A stretch of DNA of 53,298 nucleotides, taken from a virus. The DNA lies in the IMG/VR virus record IMGVR_UViG_3300042691_044167, positions 1-53,298 of that record. One strand, given 5' to 3'. The notes below the pieces were generated by a model. That model did not search any database. It saw only the letters and a program-made list of their open reading frames with translations, and was not told where the DNA came from. Positions 32,650 through 42,041 of the stretch are shown here, in pieces. Numbering within the stretch: the stretch's first letter is position 1; each line of letters begins with the position of its first letter. Both the position numbers and the translations under genes were made by a program.

Positions 32650-33249
32650 ATGACTTTCATCAGAGAGCAGGAATGTAAATTTTTAACAGGTTTATCAAAA
32701 CAAACTCGCTGGCGTCTCCAAAAAGAGAAAAAATTCCCCATTAAGCAAACCCTTTGGGATGGCAGCATGGGATGGGATTTAACTGAAATTTATAACTGGA
32801 TAGAAAACAGAGATAAAAGTTTAGAGAGAAAAAGACAAATTCAACAACAAAAATCTAAACCGTTTTCAGAAATGTGCCAAAACCATTTTTTTGTTAACGA
32901 ATTGCTTCTTGAATGCTCTTTAAAAATCAAAGAAGATGAAACAAATTTTCGAGCCGCTGATTTCTTGTATTTTTTAGCTAAAAGCCATATCAGAAAAGAA
33001 CTTATTGAGAAAACTGATTTAAGGAGTGTAGTAAAATTTGTTCATCAAGTTGCAGACACGTTTAATATAAAAGTTGTTTCTCACCAAGAAAAATTTGATA
33101 AAGCCGCCAAGGAAGATAATCTAGAACATGGTTGGGTATCCATTTGGGATTTAAAAGCCATAGCAATTTTGCTTCGGCCTTTAATTTTACAAAAAGGGGT
33201 GACTAACAGAAAAAAAATCTGGGCTAAACCATATCAGACTGTGCGTTAG
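32650..33249 (+). CDS. AlpA/excisionase-like DNA-binding protein
   Basis: The 199-residue protein starts with an AlpA/MerR-type winged helix: CKFLTGLSKQTRWRLQKEKK, then FPIKQTLWDGSMGWDLTEIY, then NWIENR. This matches the pattern (TGLSxxTxxRLxxxxxFPxxx ... GWxxxEVxxWIxxR) of prophage activators and excisionases. The remaining 140 residues are helical and basic, and longer than in typical AlpA proteins (about 70-90). No integrase is present, so an activator or repressor role is more likely than excision. It is the first of two plus-strand genes just before the repeat-rich noncoding stretch at 33.84 kb. Confidence 0.65.
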   Translation: MTFIREQECKFLTGLSKQTRWRLQKEKKFPIKQTLWDGSMGWDLTEIYNWIENRDKSLERKRQIQQQKSKPFSEMCQNHFFVNELLLECSLKIKEDETNFRAADFLYFLAKSHIRKELIEKTDLRSVVKFVHQVADTFNIKVVSHQEKFDKAAKEDNLEHGWVSIWDLKAIAILLRPLILQKGVTNRKKIWAKPYQTVR

Positions 33250-33288
33250 CCACGACTATTCAATAATCTAATTCAAGAAAGACAAAGC

Positions 33289-33840
33289 ATGAAAATTGAA
33301 ACTCCAAATTTTAAATTACATGGACGATTAAAAAAGATATATCCAGAATTAAAAATTAACAAACACAAACTTAACGTTTTAGCCAAAACCTTTGAGTATC
33401 ATAACATTGACCCTGATATTTTAGAGGATATGGATATTATCGCTTTAATGATAATAATTCGCGCATCCGTACCATTTTTAAATGAAAAAAACGAAGGCGA
33501 GGAATATAAAGTGATAACGTTTATGTGGGAAACCCATTTAAGTTGTGTGTTAGCAGACTATAAGCAACTTGGGAAAACTCAATATCAAAACATTAATCAA
33601 ATTCAACGCAAACTGGAGCTTCTTAATTTAATTTTTTATGCAAAATATGAAAGAATCCCTGGTGAGGATGTTATCTTTTTATTTTTAATGACCCCTGAAT
33701 TATGTGAGCTGCTGGACAGTGAACCTTTGCCGCCGTATTGGAATCAAGAACCAAATCGAGGTTTAAGGTCAGATGACGAATTGAAAAATGTAAAACTATC
33801 CCTTGAAACAATTCCTAATTCTTCTTTTTTTTTAACTTAA
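33289..33840 (+). CDS. Hypothetical protein next to repeat region
   Basis: The 183-residue soluble protein is helical in its first half (NKHKLNVLAKTFEYHNIDPD) with an Ile-rich segment (MDIIALMIIIRASVPFLNEK). It contains IFLFLMTPELCELLDSEPLP near the end. It is expressed with the AlpA-like gene, 39 nt apart. Its stop codon is followed within 10 nt by the first iteron-like repeat, so origin-binding or partition functions are worth considering, but no motif supports them. Confidence 0.5.
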   Translation: MKIETPNFKLHGRLKKIYPELKINKHKLNVLAKTFEYHNIDPDILEDMDIIALMIIIRASVPFLNEKNEGEEYKVITFMWETHLSCVLADYKQLGKTQYQNINQIQRKLELLNLIFYAKYERIPGEDVIFLFLMTPELCELLDSEPLPPYWNQEPNRGLRSDDELKNVKLSLETIPNSSFFLT

Positions 33841-34260
33841 AGGGTAGTACCGTTTCACCGTGGATAAATTTTCTCAAAAACATTAAAAAAAAGACTAACA
33901 ACCTTTTTTCTTTTTTAAAAAAGGGGGCATGACCATTTTAGCGTGGATACCTCCCCACCATAATGCGGTGCATACGTAGGGGGTATGCACATGAACCTAG
34001 GTTGCAAAACCGAATTCGGTTTGTTGCATCAAAAGGAAGGGGGGTACTGTTTATGCGTGGATAAATTTTTACAACTAAACGTCTCAAAAACGTCCGTTTA
34101 TGCGACAACGTTTTGAAACGCTTTAATGACCTCAAAAAATGGCAAATTGTTGTCTCAAATGATGATCTCAAAATCAAAGTCCTAAAAATCTAGGTTAATG
34201 TGACTTTTGAGACAAAATGAGTTGTCCGGAATTTCCGGCATACTGAACTGTCAAGTTTTC
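33841..34260. repeat. Repeat- and palindrome-rich noncoding region (possible origin or partition site)
   Basis: No gene is supported here. Three related repeats share AC(C/T)(G/A)TTT-N3-CGTGGATA at 33847, about 33930 and 34044; the first and third agree at 22 of 26 bases. Between them lie GTGCATAC-N7-GTATGCAC (33968-33990), AACCTAGGTT and the palindrome AACCGAATTCGGTT. Beyond them is a cluster of (G)TCTCAAAA-like boxes in both orientations (34081, 34109, 34130, 34152, 34164, 34205), and CCGGAA-T-TTCCGG at 34226-34238. Such density suits a replication origin, a partition site or a multi-operator control region. Confidence 0.55.
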
Positions 34261-34269
34261 CTTGATGGT

Positions 34270-34344
34270 TGGTGTCTCCCACGGGAGTTGAACCCATATC
34301 AACGCCTTGAAAGGGCGCTATCCTAACCTTTAGACGAGGGAGAC
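34270..34344 (-). tRNA. tRNA-Glu (UUC)
   Basis: The minus strand folds into a full cloverleaf. The acceptor stem pairs GTCTCCC with GGGAGAC, the anticodon loop CTTTCAA gives anticodon TTC (Glu), and the T arm contains GGTTCAACTCC. The CCA end is encoded. It lies 2 nt from tRNA-Cys, so both are probably processed from one transcript. Confidence 0.93.
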
Positions 34345-34346
34345 AA

Positions 34347-34420
34347 TGGAGACCGCGATTGGAATCGAACCAATGTAAAAGGATTTGCAGTCCTTGGCAT
34401 AACCACTCTGCCACACGGTC
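34347..34420 (-). tRNA. tRNA-Cys (GCA)
   Basis: The minus strand folds into a full cloverleaf. Acceptor arms GACCGTG and CGCGGTC pair (one G-U), the anticodon loop CTGCAAA gives anticodon GCA (Cys), and the T arm contains GGTTCGATTCC. The discriminator base is U, as required for Cys identity, followed by encoded CCA. Confidence 0.93.
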
Positions 34421-34456
34421 GTATTTTGCTTATTAAATATTAATATTTTTTTTGAA

Positions 34457-34912
34457 TCAATAATAAATTTCTCGATATTTAGGGTCGTTTAGACGAGGAA
34501 ATCCTTTTTTCCTCATATCTTCTTCGTATTTTTTTTCAACTTCTTGTTCGGTCGGCAGGTAAAAGCCTGAATTAATTATTTGAGGGGGGATGCAATCTTT
34601 TAAAAATAAAAAATAGGCAGACTGACTACATCGTCTACGAGCAATCATTTGTTCATTTAAAAAATAATATTTATGGCACTCTGAGACAGTAAAACTTTTA
34701 CTTGCTGACACCTCTAATATTTTAAAATTAGGGTCATCTCTGTATATCTCTAAAAGACGCCACCCCAATTTCCCCATATTAAGAGCGTTTTTATCAAATT
34801 CTTCCCTTATTTTTTTCATCTTTGGGCAATTTTTGAAACAAACCTGATGACCATCTTCCATGGTGATCATTTTACAGATTGGGGCTCGATCTTTACATAT
34901 GGAGTCCGTCAT
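34457..34912 (-). CDS. Cys-rich hypothetical protein
   Basis: The 151-residue protein has a cluster of cysteines at the N terminus (MTDSICKDRAPICKMITMED, then CFKNC), suggesting a small metal-binding knuckle. A charged helical remainder contains SASKSFTVSECHKYYFLNEQ and a C-terminal basic region. It ends 36 nt before the tRNA-Cys and may be cotranscribed with the tRNAs. It diverges from the gene at 34982 across a perfect operator palindrome. Function is unknown. Confidence 0.5.
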   Translation of the reverse strand: MTDSICKDRAPICKMITMEDGHQVCFKNCPKMKKIREEFDKNALNMGKLGWRLLEIYRDDPNFKILEVSASKSFTVSECHKYYFLNEQMIARRRCSQSAYFLFLKDCIPPQIINSGFYLPTEQEVEKKYEEDMRKKGFPRLNDPKYREIYY

Positions 34913-34915
34913 TTA

Positions 34916-34943
34916 TTGATTTTAAAAATAACATATGTAAAAT
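34916..34943 (+). promoter_or_regulatory. Predicted promoter
   Basis: TTGATT (34916-34921) and TAAAAT (34938-34943) are spaced by 16 nt, a good match to a sigma-70 promoter reading rightward. The -10 element abuts a perfect palindrome, so the promoter is probably repressible. Confidence 0.5.
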
Positions 34944-34960
34944 GGTTACAAATTGTAACC
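34944..34960. promoter_or_regulatory. Operator palindrome GGTTACAA-A-TTGTAACC
   Basis: A perfect 17-bp inverted repeat lies directly after the -10 element of the rightward promoter and upstream of the divergent minus-strand gene. Its placement over the transcription start is typical of a repressor operator. The cognate regulator is not identified; XRE or winged-helix proteins of this genome are candidates. Confidence 0.65.
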
Positions 34961-34981
34961 AGTTTGTCCAGGAGATGTGAG

Positions 34982-35209
34982 TTGTCCATAAAAAAAGAAG
35001 ATGATTCTTGGCATTTAAACTCCAAAGGTTTATATGTAAAAAAAAATGAGGATGCTCCAACTTATTGGTATCTAGACCCTGAAGATGCAAAAGATGTTCA
35101 TTACTATGATCGAGATGATCCAGAGCAAGTCGCAGCCGTACAATTAAGAGCTAGAGATATGATGCTGGAGTATCTTGAAGAAAAAGAAAAAACCAAAAAA
35201 ACCGTCTAG
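34982..35209 (+). CDS. Small acidic protein, TTG start
   Basis: I place the start at TTG 34982 (75 residues), because AGGAG lies 7 nt upstream and starting further up would overlap the divergent gene and the operator. The product has Trp/Tyr-rich, acidic character (YWYLDPEDAKDVHYYDRDDP) and a C-terminal helix with LEEKEKTKK. It is under the promoter and operator at 34916-34960. Small acidic proteins with repressible promoters can be anti-repressors or host inhibitors, but no motif identifies this one. Confidence 0.5.
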   Translation: MSIKKEDDSWHLNSKGLYVKKNEDAPTYWYLDPEDAKDVHYYDRDDPEQVAAVQLRARDMMLEYLEEKEKTKKTV

Positions 35210-35213
35210 AATT

Positions 35214-35738
35214 TTATTGAAACGCTTTCATTTTAAAAATCAACATCTCAGCTTTGCGGTGAGGCCAATTTACCTCAAAAACATCGCCGCTAATGAAATG
35301 AACTCTAAATTTATCTAGTTGATCTTCGCCTTTGTTGGTCATAACGGCAAAATGAATGCCTTGTAGGTTTTCTTCTTCTTCCAAGATAGTTTTATAATGT
35401 TTTGCATTTCCCAAAATATTTTCTCGAAGCAAAAAAAGAGGGCATAACCAAACCTCATTTTTCCCTGCGTTTTCTGGTTTTATAGATTTTCGATATCCAG
35501 TTGAAATAAAAACATTCGCAGGTAACGTGCCAAGGTTAGATAAATCAAAGGTGTAATTAAAAACATTGGGGGCACGATCTAACTTAAGTTCAATTGTTCG
35601 ATTTTCAAGTGCGTCATGATAATGCAAGGAAGCATGGGTGAATTTGTTTTCAAAAAAGAATCTTTCGATTTGGTTTTCAGATGCATCCAACGGGTACATG
35701 TAAAAAAATATTAGCAACAAAGCTAATTTTGCTTTCAT
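35214..35738 (-). CDS. Secreted or periplasmic hypothetical protein
   Basis: The 174-residue protein has a typical signal peptide: basic start, hydrophobic core (MKAKLALLLIFFYMYPLDAS) and likely cleavage after DAS at about residue 20. The mature part is beta-rich, with IELKLDRAPNVFNYTFDLSN and VHFISGDVFEVNWPH, and would be a small periplasmic domain. It begins behind TTAAGAGACAATT and converges with the preceding plus-strand gene. An envelope-modifying or exclusion function is possible; no family is recognised. Confidence 0.55.
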   Translation of the reverse strand: MKAKLALLLIFFYMYPLDASENQIERFFFENKFTHASLHYHDALENRTIELKLDRAPNVFNYTFDLSNLGTLPANVFISTGYRKSIKPENAGKNEVWLCPLFLLRENILGNAKHYKTILEEEENLQGIHFAVMTNKGEDQLDKFRVHFISGDVFEVNWPHRKAEMLIFKMKAFQ

Positions 35739-35902
35739 AATTGTCTCTTAAATTGTTTTCTTATCCAGTTAAGAACTTATTCAAAAAGAGAATAAAAATC
35801 AATAAAGTTTTTCAAAATAAATTTGACTCTCTCCTTTTTTCTGCCTCATACTAAATAGGTAAATTGTTTTTTTCACAATTTTCTTTTTTATTTTCTGTAT
35901 CC

Positions 35903-35936
35903 AAAAAAGAAGGGGGTAGGGCTCCCCCCCTTTTTT
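35903..35936. terminator. Bidirectional terminator
   Basis: GGGGG and CCCCC pair around TAGGGCT-like loop sequence, with AAAAAAG on one side and TTTTTT on the other, so it has a T-run in both directions. It could end the leftward transcript from groEL, which would run antisense through the VRR-NUC gene. It lies only 11 nt before that gene's ATG. Confidence 0.6.
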
Positions 35937-35947
35937 AATCAAACCCA

Positions 35948-36382
35948 ATGATTGATATTTACAAAGAATTTCTGTTCTCATCTCAAAAAAATAATGAGAG
36001 AAATTTTGAAAAGCTTAAACCAGAACAAAAAGAATGCGTAATTTTTGCCAATGCGTGCAAATCTCTTAATATTGAAGGTAAATTAAACGCTGTTTGGCTT
36101 CATATACCAAACGAAATTGCCAATAATCGACATCCCCGTTTCGGAAGTTTGCAAAAACGCATGGGTAAAATAGCAGGAGCGGCCGATTACGTCTTTTTAG
36201 GAGAAAAAAATAGCTGTTTTATTGAATTCAAAGTCAAAACGAACACCGTGACCACCAAACAAAACAAAAATCAGCTTATGTTTGAGGAATGGTGCAAAAA
36301 AATAGGGGTTAATTATTTTTTGGTGTATTCCACTCAAGAAGCTCTTCAAAAATTACGAGAAATCAAGCTTTTAAGAGATTAA
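35948..36382 (+). CDS. VRR-NUC domain nuclease
   Basis: The 144-residue protein is a small PD-(D/E)xK nuclease of the VRR-NUC type, a family found in phages and in the structure-specific nuclease FAN1. Motif order is visible: GSLQKRMGKIAGAADYVFLG with D80, CFIEFKVKTNTVTTKQ with E93 and K95, then KNQLMFEEWCKKIGVNYFLV and YSTQEALQKLREI. It may resolve branched DNA during recombination or packaging. There is no clear ribosome site, and a terminator hairpin ends 11 nt upstream, so translation may depend on the hairpin or on a leaderless transcript. It overlaps the convergent gene by 4 nt. Confidence 0.82.
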   Translation: MIDIYKEFLFSSQKNNERNFEKLKPEQKECVIFANACKSLNIEGKLNAVWLHIPNEIANNRHPRFGSLQKRMGKIAGAADYVFLGEKNSCFIEFKVKTNTVTTKQNKNQLMFEEWCKKIGVNYFLVYSTQEALQKLREIKLLRD

Positions 36383-36572
36383 TCTTCTAAATCTAAATCG
36401 TGATCATAGTAGCTATCTTCATCAAAACCATCAATATCCGTTGAATCCCATCTTAATTGAGGGTTCCAAGGCGTAATTTCTACTTCATCGTTATAACAGA
36501 CAAGGGCGTACGTAAAAAATATGGCAAAACTTACGATAAAAACATGAAAAAATTTAAAAATTAACAAGTTTT

Positions 36573-36576
<4 letters not shown>
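36379..36576 (-). CDS. Small membrane protein with acidic tail
   Basis: The 65-residue protein has one N-terminal membrane helix (about 5-27, FKFFHVFIVSFAIFFTYALV) and a very acidic C-terminal tail (TDIDGFDEDSYYDHDLDLED). Its start overlaps the stop of the preceding small gene (ATGA). It belongs to the leftward unit after groEL. A single-pass membrane anchor with an acidic tail could be a lysis regulator or envelope effector; nothing more can be said. Confidence 0.5.
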
Positions 36577-38343
<1,767 letters not shown>

Positions 38344-38359
38344 TTAAAGAGTTTTTTAA

Positions 38360-38437
38360 AAAAGTCATGTACACAAAATCGCATTTTATGTACACGTTTG
38401 AAAAGTCATGTGCGTGAAATTCTATTTTGTGTACTTG
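38360..38437. promoter_or_regulatory. Paired dyad repeats upstream of groEL
   Basis: Two imperfect direct repeats of about 37 bp, at 38360-38396 and 38401-38437, both begin AAAAGTCATGT and contain ATTTT-R-TGTAC. The first has an 11-of-13 inverted repeat (ATGTACACAAAAT against ATTTTATGTACAC, 38367-38395). They fill the gap between the endolysin stop and the groEL start, the second running into the endolysin 3' end. A dimeric regulator binding twice is the natural reading. Confidence 0.6.
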
Positions 38438-38955
38438 TTCTTAAATAGTTCGTTAATTTCTCGCAGTGTGTACAAGTTCCGCACTCCCGTGGGTTCAGTT
38501 TGAACGTGAACAGAGTCTCGAAATGGTTTGCCATTTATTTGGAAATAATACCCAGGCGTTAACCCTAATTCTTTGGCTTCATCCGCATACTCTTTATAGC
38601 CAGGGTGTTCACCATTTGTCACCATCGTGCCATGGACATATAGGTAGCAATCAACAGCTTTCCCATGATTATGCCAAGAAAACCCTGGCAATGCATTCGT
38701 GACATGAGGACCGTTTTGAGGACCAACGGATTCTAACGCTTCAGCCAAAAAATCAGCCCCTTGTTTTTTCCATGCCTCAATTTGCTGTTCTACCTCAATT
38801 CGTGTGCGAGATTGACGCCAATACCGCGCTTGGGTTGCTAAATCTCGATAGCCCTGAACCGGCCTAAAATCGTAATTCTTCTTTTTTAAATTTTCTAAAA
38901 GATTCGTAATTTTGACCCCTAATCCCGAATCTAATAAGGAGAAATCGACAGACAT
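38422..38955 (-). CDS. M15-family peptidoglycan peptidase (endolysin)
   Basis: The start at 38955 (177 residues, MSVDFSLLDSGLG) follows TTGGAATAAGA; a longer frame of 57 nt lacks a site. The enzyme belongs to the M15 zinc peptidases used as phage endolysins. FRPVQGYRDLATQARYW precedes the metal motif SWHNHGKAVD (H95, D102), and the third ligand is in DSVHVQ (H150). It would cleave peptide cross-links or stems of peptidoglycan to release progeny. There is no signal peptide, so export needs a holin. The next gene downstream is groEL rather than a lysis gene, and it diverges from the tail genes at 39.1 kb. Confidence 0.88.
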   Translation of the reverse strand: MSVDFSLLDSGLGVKITNLLENLKKKNYDFRPVQGYRDLATQARYWRQSRTRIEVEQQIEAWKKQGADFLAEALESVGPQNGPHVTNALPGFSWHNHGKAVDCYLYVHGTMVTNGEHPGYKEYADEAKELGLTPGYYFQINGKPFRDSVHVQTEPTGVRNLYTLREINELFKNKYTK

Positions 38956-39099
38956 TCTTATTCCAATTAAAGTTGATCTATTATTTTGGAACCAATCCCA
39001 TTTTTTTTTCAAGCCGCAAATTTGTCATGTTTTACTTTTATTAGGAATCTATTAAAAAAAGCTTTACAATTAATAGTAGAATTTTTTAGGATTTTTCTA

Positions 39100-39978
39100 A
39101 TGGCACAAGATTATTCGTTTATTCTAGAAGCTACTAATTTACCATCAGCTTCTGGCAGCCCTGCCCCTTTCCCACCTAATATTCCTTCTAATTTTTACAA
39201 CGTTACCACCAATTTGATGGGAAAAGATTTACCAACAGGCTCTGCGTTTCTTATTAGATCTTTAAATATAAATTTTTATATAACATACGATGTTGGCTTG
39301 CCAGATTGGAGCGGTTCTGTACCTTATTGGGCTTTGTTTGGCACAAACAGCAATACAACTACTAAGCCAATTTATGTTTATTCAACTGCTATGGGGGAGT
39401 TTACTAATTTTATTACTAATACGACTGCTAGTTCCAAAAACGTTTTTGCACAAACTATTAAATTAGTTGATGCAAACGCTCCTATTTGTATTAATAATCC
39501 TGGAACAGGGGAATCCACATCTTTAGTCGTACAATTTGTTGGTGGTTCTACAAGCGCTACAACTACACCTTATTTTTCAAATGTTACTGTTTCTATGGAA
39601 GGTATTTTGTTTCAATCAACTGATAATTTTAATGTCCAAAGTAACCTAGTTTCAGTAACAGGTGGCAGTATTCAGCCTTTTATCCCAATCAGCGGGTTAT
39701 TAAAAAGAAATCTTTTAAGTGTCTACGTGGTAAATTTTAACAATAGTGGACTTTTTAATAACCCAACTGCTTCTTTTATCTTATATAATGCTGACGGATC
39801 TAACGTTTCGAAGCCAATAGGTATTCGGCAGCCCTTAACAGATCTACAAACTGGAATTTATGTTGATAAAAATCATCCCTGGATTTTACAGAATGGAGAA
39901 GGATTAACAATCCAACCGCGTAATTTGGGGTCACAAGTTGCGCTAGCCCATGCAACTTACATTTTCACGGAAAGTTAA
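39100..39978 (+). CDS. Virion structural protein, unknown role
   Basis: The start at 39100 (292 residues, MAQDYSFILEATNLPSA) is preceded by TTTAGGATTTTTCTA; an ATG 114 nt upstream would overlap the divergent endolysin leader and encode an implausible basic hydrophobic extension. The protein is beta-rich, full of Thr, Asn, Ser and Gly, with no membrane segment. It starts the plus-strand run of tail genes and is followed 2 nt later by the adaptor gene. It may be a fibre, tail-tip or decoration protein. Confidence 0.55.
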   Translation: MAQDYSFILEATNLPSASGSPAPFPPNIPSNFYNVTTNLMGKDLPTGSAFLIRSLNINFYITYDVGLPDWSGSVPYWALFGTNSNTTTKPIYVYSTAMGEFTNFITNTTASSKNVFAQTIKLVDANAPICINNPGTGESTSLVVQFVGGSTSATTTPYFSNVTVSMEGILFQSTDNFNVQSNLVSVTGGSIQPFIPISGLLKRNLLSVYVVNFNNSGLFNNPTASFILYNADGSNVSKPIGIRQPLTDLQTGIYVDKNHPWILQNGEGLTIQPRNLGSQVALAHATYIFTES

Positions 39979-39980
39979 TT

Positions 39981-40652
39981 ATGGCTGTTGTTAACCCACC
40001 ACGAACTTACGACACCTTAATATCCACGGTAATGAGTTATCTTAATCGCACCGATCAAGATACTTTAGATCGAGTTCCTACGTTTATCGCGCTTGCTCAA
40101 GATCAAATTACTCGAGAATGTAAAATTTTAGGGGTAGAAGAATATGTGACAGGTAATTTTACTCCAGGCGTAGCTGTTGTTCCCACGCCAGCTGGATGGC
40201 GTAATACTTTAAGTGCGTTTGTAGGAGAACCCGTCAACATCATACCGCCGCCTGTAGTACCTCAATATAACCGTGTGCCTGTTTTGCTTAGAACATTAGA
40301 ATACGCGCGCATGTGCTACCCAAATCAATCTGAAACGGGTTTTCCTAGGTTTTTTTCTGATTATTCGTACGGCCAGTGGTTATTTACTCCTACCCCTGAT
40401 CAAGCGTATCCATTTGAAATTTGCTCAATGAATTACGTCCAACCGCTTAGCCCAGATTATCAAACAAATTGGTTTACACAAAACGCACCTAGCGTTCTTT
40501 TTGACAAATGTATGGCAAACGCATATGGATTTTTGCAAAACGCTGAAAAACAGGCGGAATGGGAATCTCTTTATCAAAATGACAAAGCTTCGTTGCTTGC
40601 TGAAGATCAATTGAGATCAACAGACCGATATAATAATGGTAAGGAGAATTAA
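39981..40652 (+). CDS. Podoviral neck/tail adaptor protein
   Basis: The 223-residue protein fits a widespread podoviral adaptor family. The start TYDTLISTVMSYLNRTDQDT leads to RVPTFIALAQDQITRECKIL. It continues through the strand region with FPRFFSDYSYGQWLFTPTPD and YPFEICSMNYVQPLSPDYQT, then NWFTQNAPSVLFDKCMANA and a C-terminal helix. This order (LNR-D ... IP-FI-LAE ... P-P...Y-L...YY...P-LS...NW) is familiar from head-tail joining proteins. It is distinct from the adaptor at 4.0 kb, so the genome encodes two neck components. Confidence 0.7.
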   Translation: MAVVNPPRTYDTLISTVMSYLNRTDQDTLDRVPTFIALAQDQITRECKILGVEEYVTGNFTPGVAVVPTPAGWRNTLSAFVGEPVNIIPPPVVPQYNRVPVLLRTLEYARMCYPNQSETGFPRFFSDYSYGQWLFTPTPDQAYPFEICSMNYVQPLSPDYQTNWFTQNAPSVLFDKCMANAYGFLQNAEKQAEWESLYQNDKASLLAEDQLRSTDRYNNGKEN

Positions 40653-40655
40653 AAA

Positions 40656-42038
40656 ATGCCGCTGCCTTTTAGCCCTGGATTCACTAATCAATTTGGTCAA
40701 ACGGTTTCCGCTGCTTATCCAAGCTATGCATCTTATACAATTTCTTCCACTACACCGAATCAAACTATTTCTCTAGGTTGGGCAACCACATTTCAAAATG
40801 TTCCAAATGTCGTTGCTCAAATCATGGATGTAACGGTAACAGCCTCTACGGCAGGGACAATTCAATTGCCTGATGCCACACAAGCATCCGTGGGAACCGA
40901 TTTCGTAATAAATAACTATAGCGATAGCCAATCTATTAATATTGTGGATGCAACTGGATCAGTTCTTTTTGAAATTTCTGTTCAATCAGCAGGCAGCACT
41001 GAATCTTCTTCAGCTCTTATTTATTTATCAGACAATTCCACAACAGGTGGCACATGGCATTATATTAATTATGGAGGAGTTGCAGGAGGATTTAACCCAG
41101 CCAACGTTGCTGGACCTGGATTGGAAGTATCAACTATTAACCCCGAAGAATTAATGGTTAATCTGGCGGTTCAATCTTTTGTTGCCGATACTGATTTTAA
41201 CGCTGAAAATCGCGCGGTAACAATGGTTTTTACTGGTTCTTCTTCGGCTACAGTGAAACTACCCCCTGTGCTGGCTTCTGATATCGGAAATGGTTATTTT
41301 GTGACCATTTTAAACAATTACCAACCAAATGCAGGGGCAGCTCCTACAATTACTGTCAATCCTTCTAGCCCAGGAGCAGCTACGTTTAACGGGGGTGCTA
41401 CTACCTACAGCATGCCGTTTGGCGCAGAAGTCACGTTTTATTGTGATGGCACAGGATGGTGGACGTTTAGAGGTAATAAAGGGGGGAGTGACGCTGCTAC
41501 TTTCCCAGATGGAAATGCACCCGCTCCTGGAATTGCTTTTACAAACCAAACGGGCACGGGATTTTTTAGGTATACTACGGCAGCATCCAATCAAGCGATT
41601 GGATTTTCTGTCAATGGAGTTCAACAAGGATCAGTTTTATCTAATGGGCAAGTAAGTGCTACGAATTTGTTTAGGGGACCTCTAGTCGTAAGTAACACTC
41701 TAAACATGGGGCTCGATTCTACGCAGCTACCAAACCAAGCATTTTTAAAATTCAGCGGCTCAAATTTACAAGCTTGGTATTTACCAAGCCCAACTGATGG
41801 TATTTTTATTGGTTGGCAATCGCCATCTACTGGGACTATTAGCAATATCACTATTGGAGCCAATATTCTTGCACCTGCAGCCAATACTTACTTTCCAGGA
41901 AGCACTCGCGGTCTACAAGCCCAAAACCTTGTTGCAATTAATGGTTTGTATGCAGGATCCACGGCGTCGGGTGCAAACGGAAAACTTTACATCAACGGAA
42001 TTCCTTTAGATATTTATTTGCGAGCGTCTGGGTTTTAA
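40656..42038 (+). CDS. Tail fibre-like or surface structural protein
   Basis: The 460-residue protein is rich in Gly, Ser, Thr, Asn and Ala with repeated beta patterns and no charged clusters. Two segments look like related repeats: STAGTIQLPDATQASVGTDF near residue 64 and SSATVKLPPVLASDIGNGYF near 195. Each is followed by a VINNY or ILNNY strand, a pattern seen in trimeric phage fibre or tail appendage domains. The C-terminal third ends in NGIPLDIYLRASGF. It lies between the adaptor and the gp10-like protein. A receptor-binding role is possible but not shown. Confidence 0.55.
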   Translation: MPLPFSPGFTNQFGQTVSAAYPSYASYTISSTTPNQTISLGWATTFQNVPNVVAQIMDVTVTASTAGTIQLPDATQASVGTDFVINNYSDSQSINIVDATGSVLFEISVQSAGSTESSSALIYLSDNSTTGGTWHYINYGGVAGGFNPANVAGPGLEVSTINPEELMVNLAVQSFVADTDFNAENRAVTMVFTGSSSATVKLPPVLASDIGNGYFVTILNNYQPNAGAAPTITVNPSSPGAATFNGGATTYSMPFGAEVTFYCDGTGWWTFRGNKGGSDAATFPDGNAPAPGIAFTNQTGTGFFRYTTAASNQAIGFSVNGVQQGSVLSNGQVSATNLFRGPLVVSNTLNMGLDSTQLPNQAFLKFSGSNLQAWYLPSPTDGIFIGWQSPSTGTISNITIGANILAPAANTYFPGSTRGLQAQNLVAINGLYAGSTASGANGKLYINGIPLDIYLRASGF

Positions 42039-42041
42039 AAC

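Noticed and set aside
33841-34420. attP attachment site next to the tRNA genes
   Set aside because: No integrase was recognised, and the tRNA genes are complete with their own CCA, with no visible partial tRNA duplicate.
35799-35981. 60-codon minus-strand frame between the secreted-protein and VRR-NUC genes
   Set aside because: It runs through the terminator hairpin and into the VRR-NUC start, has low-complexity Lys/Ile content and no ribosome site.
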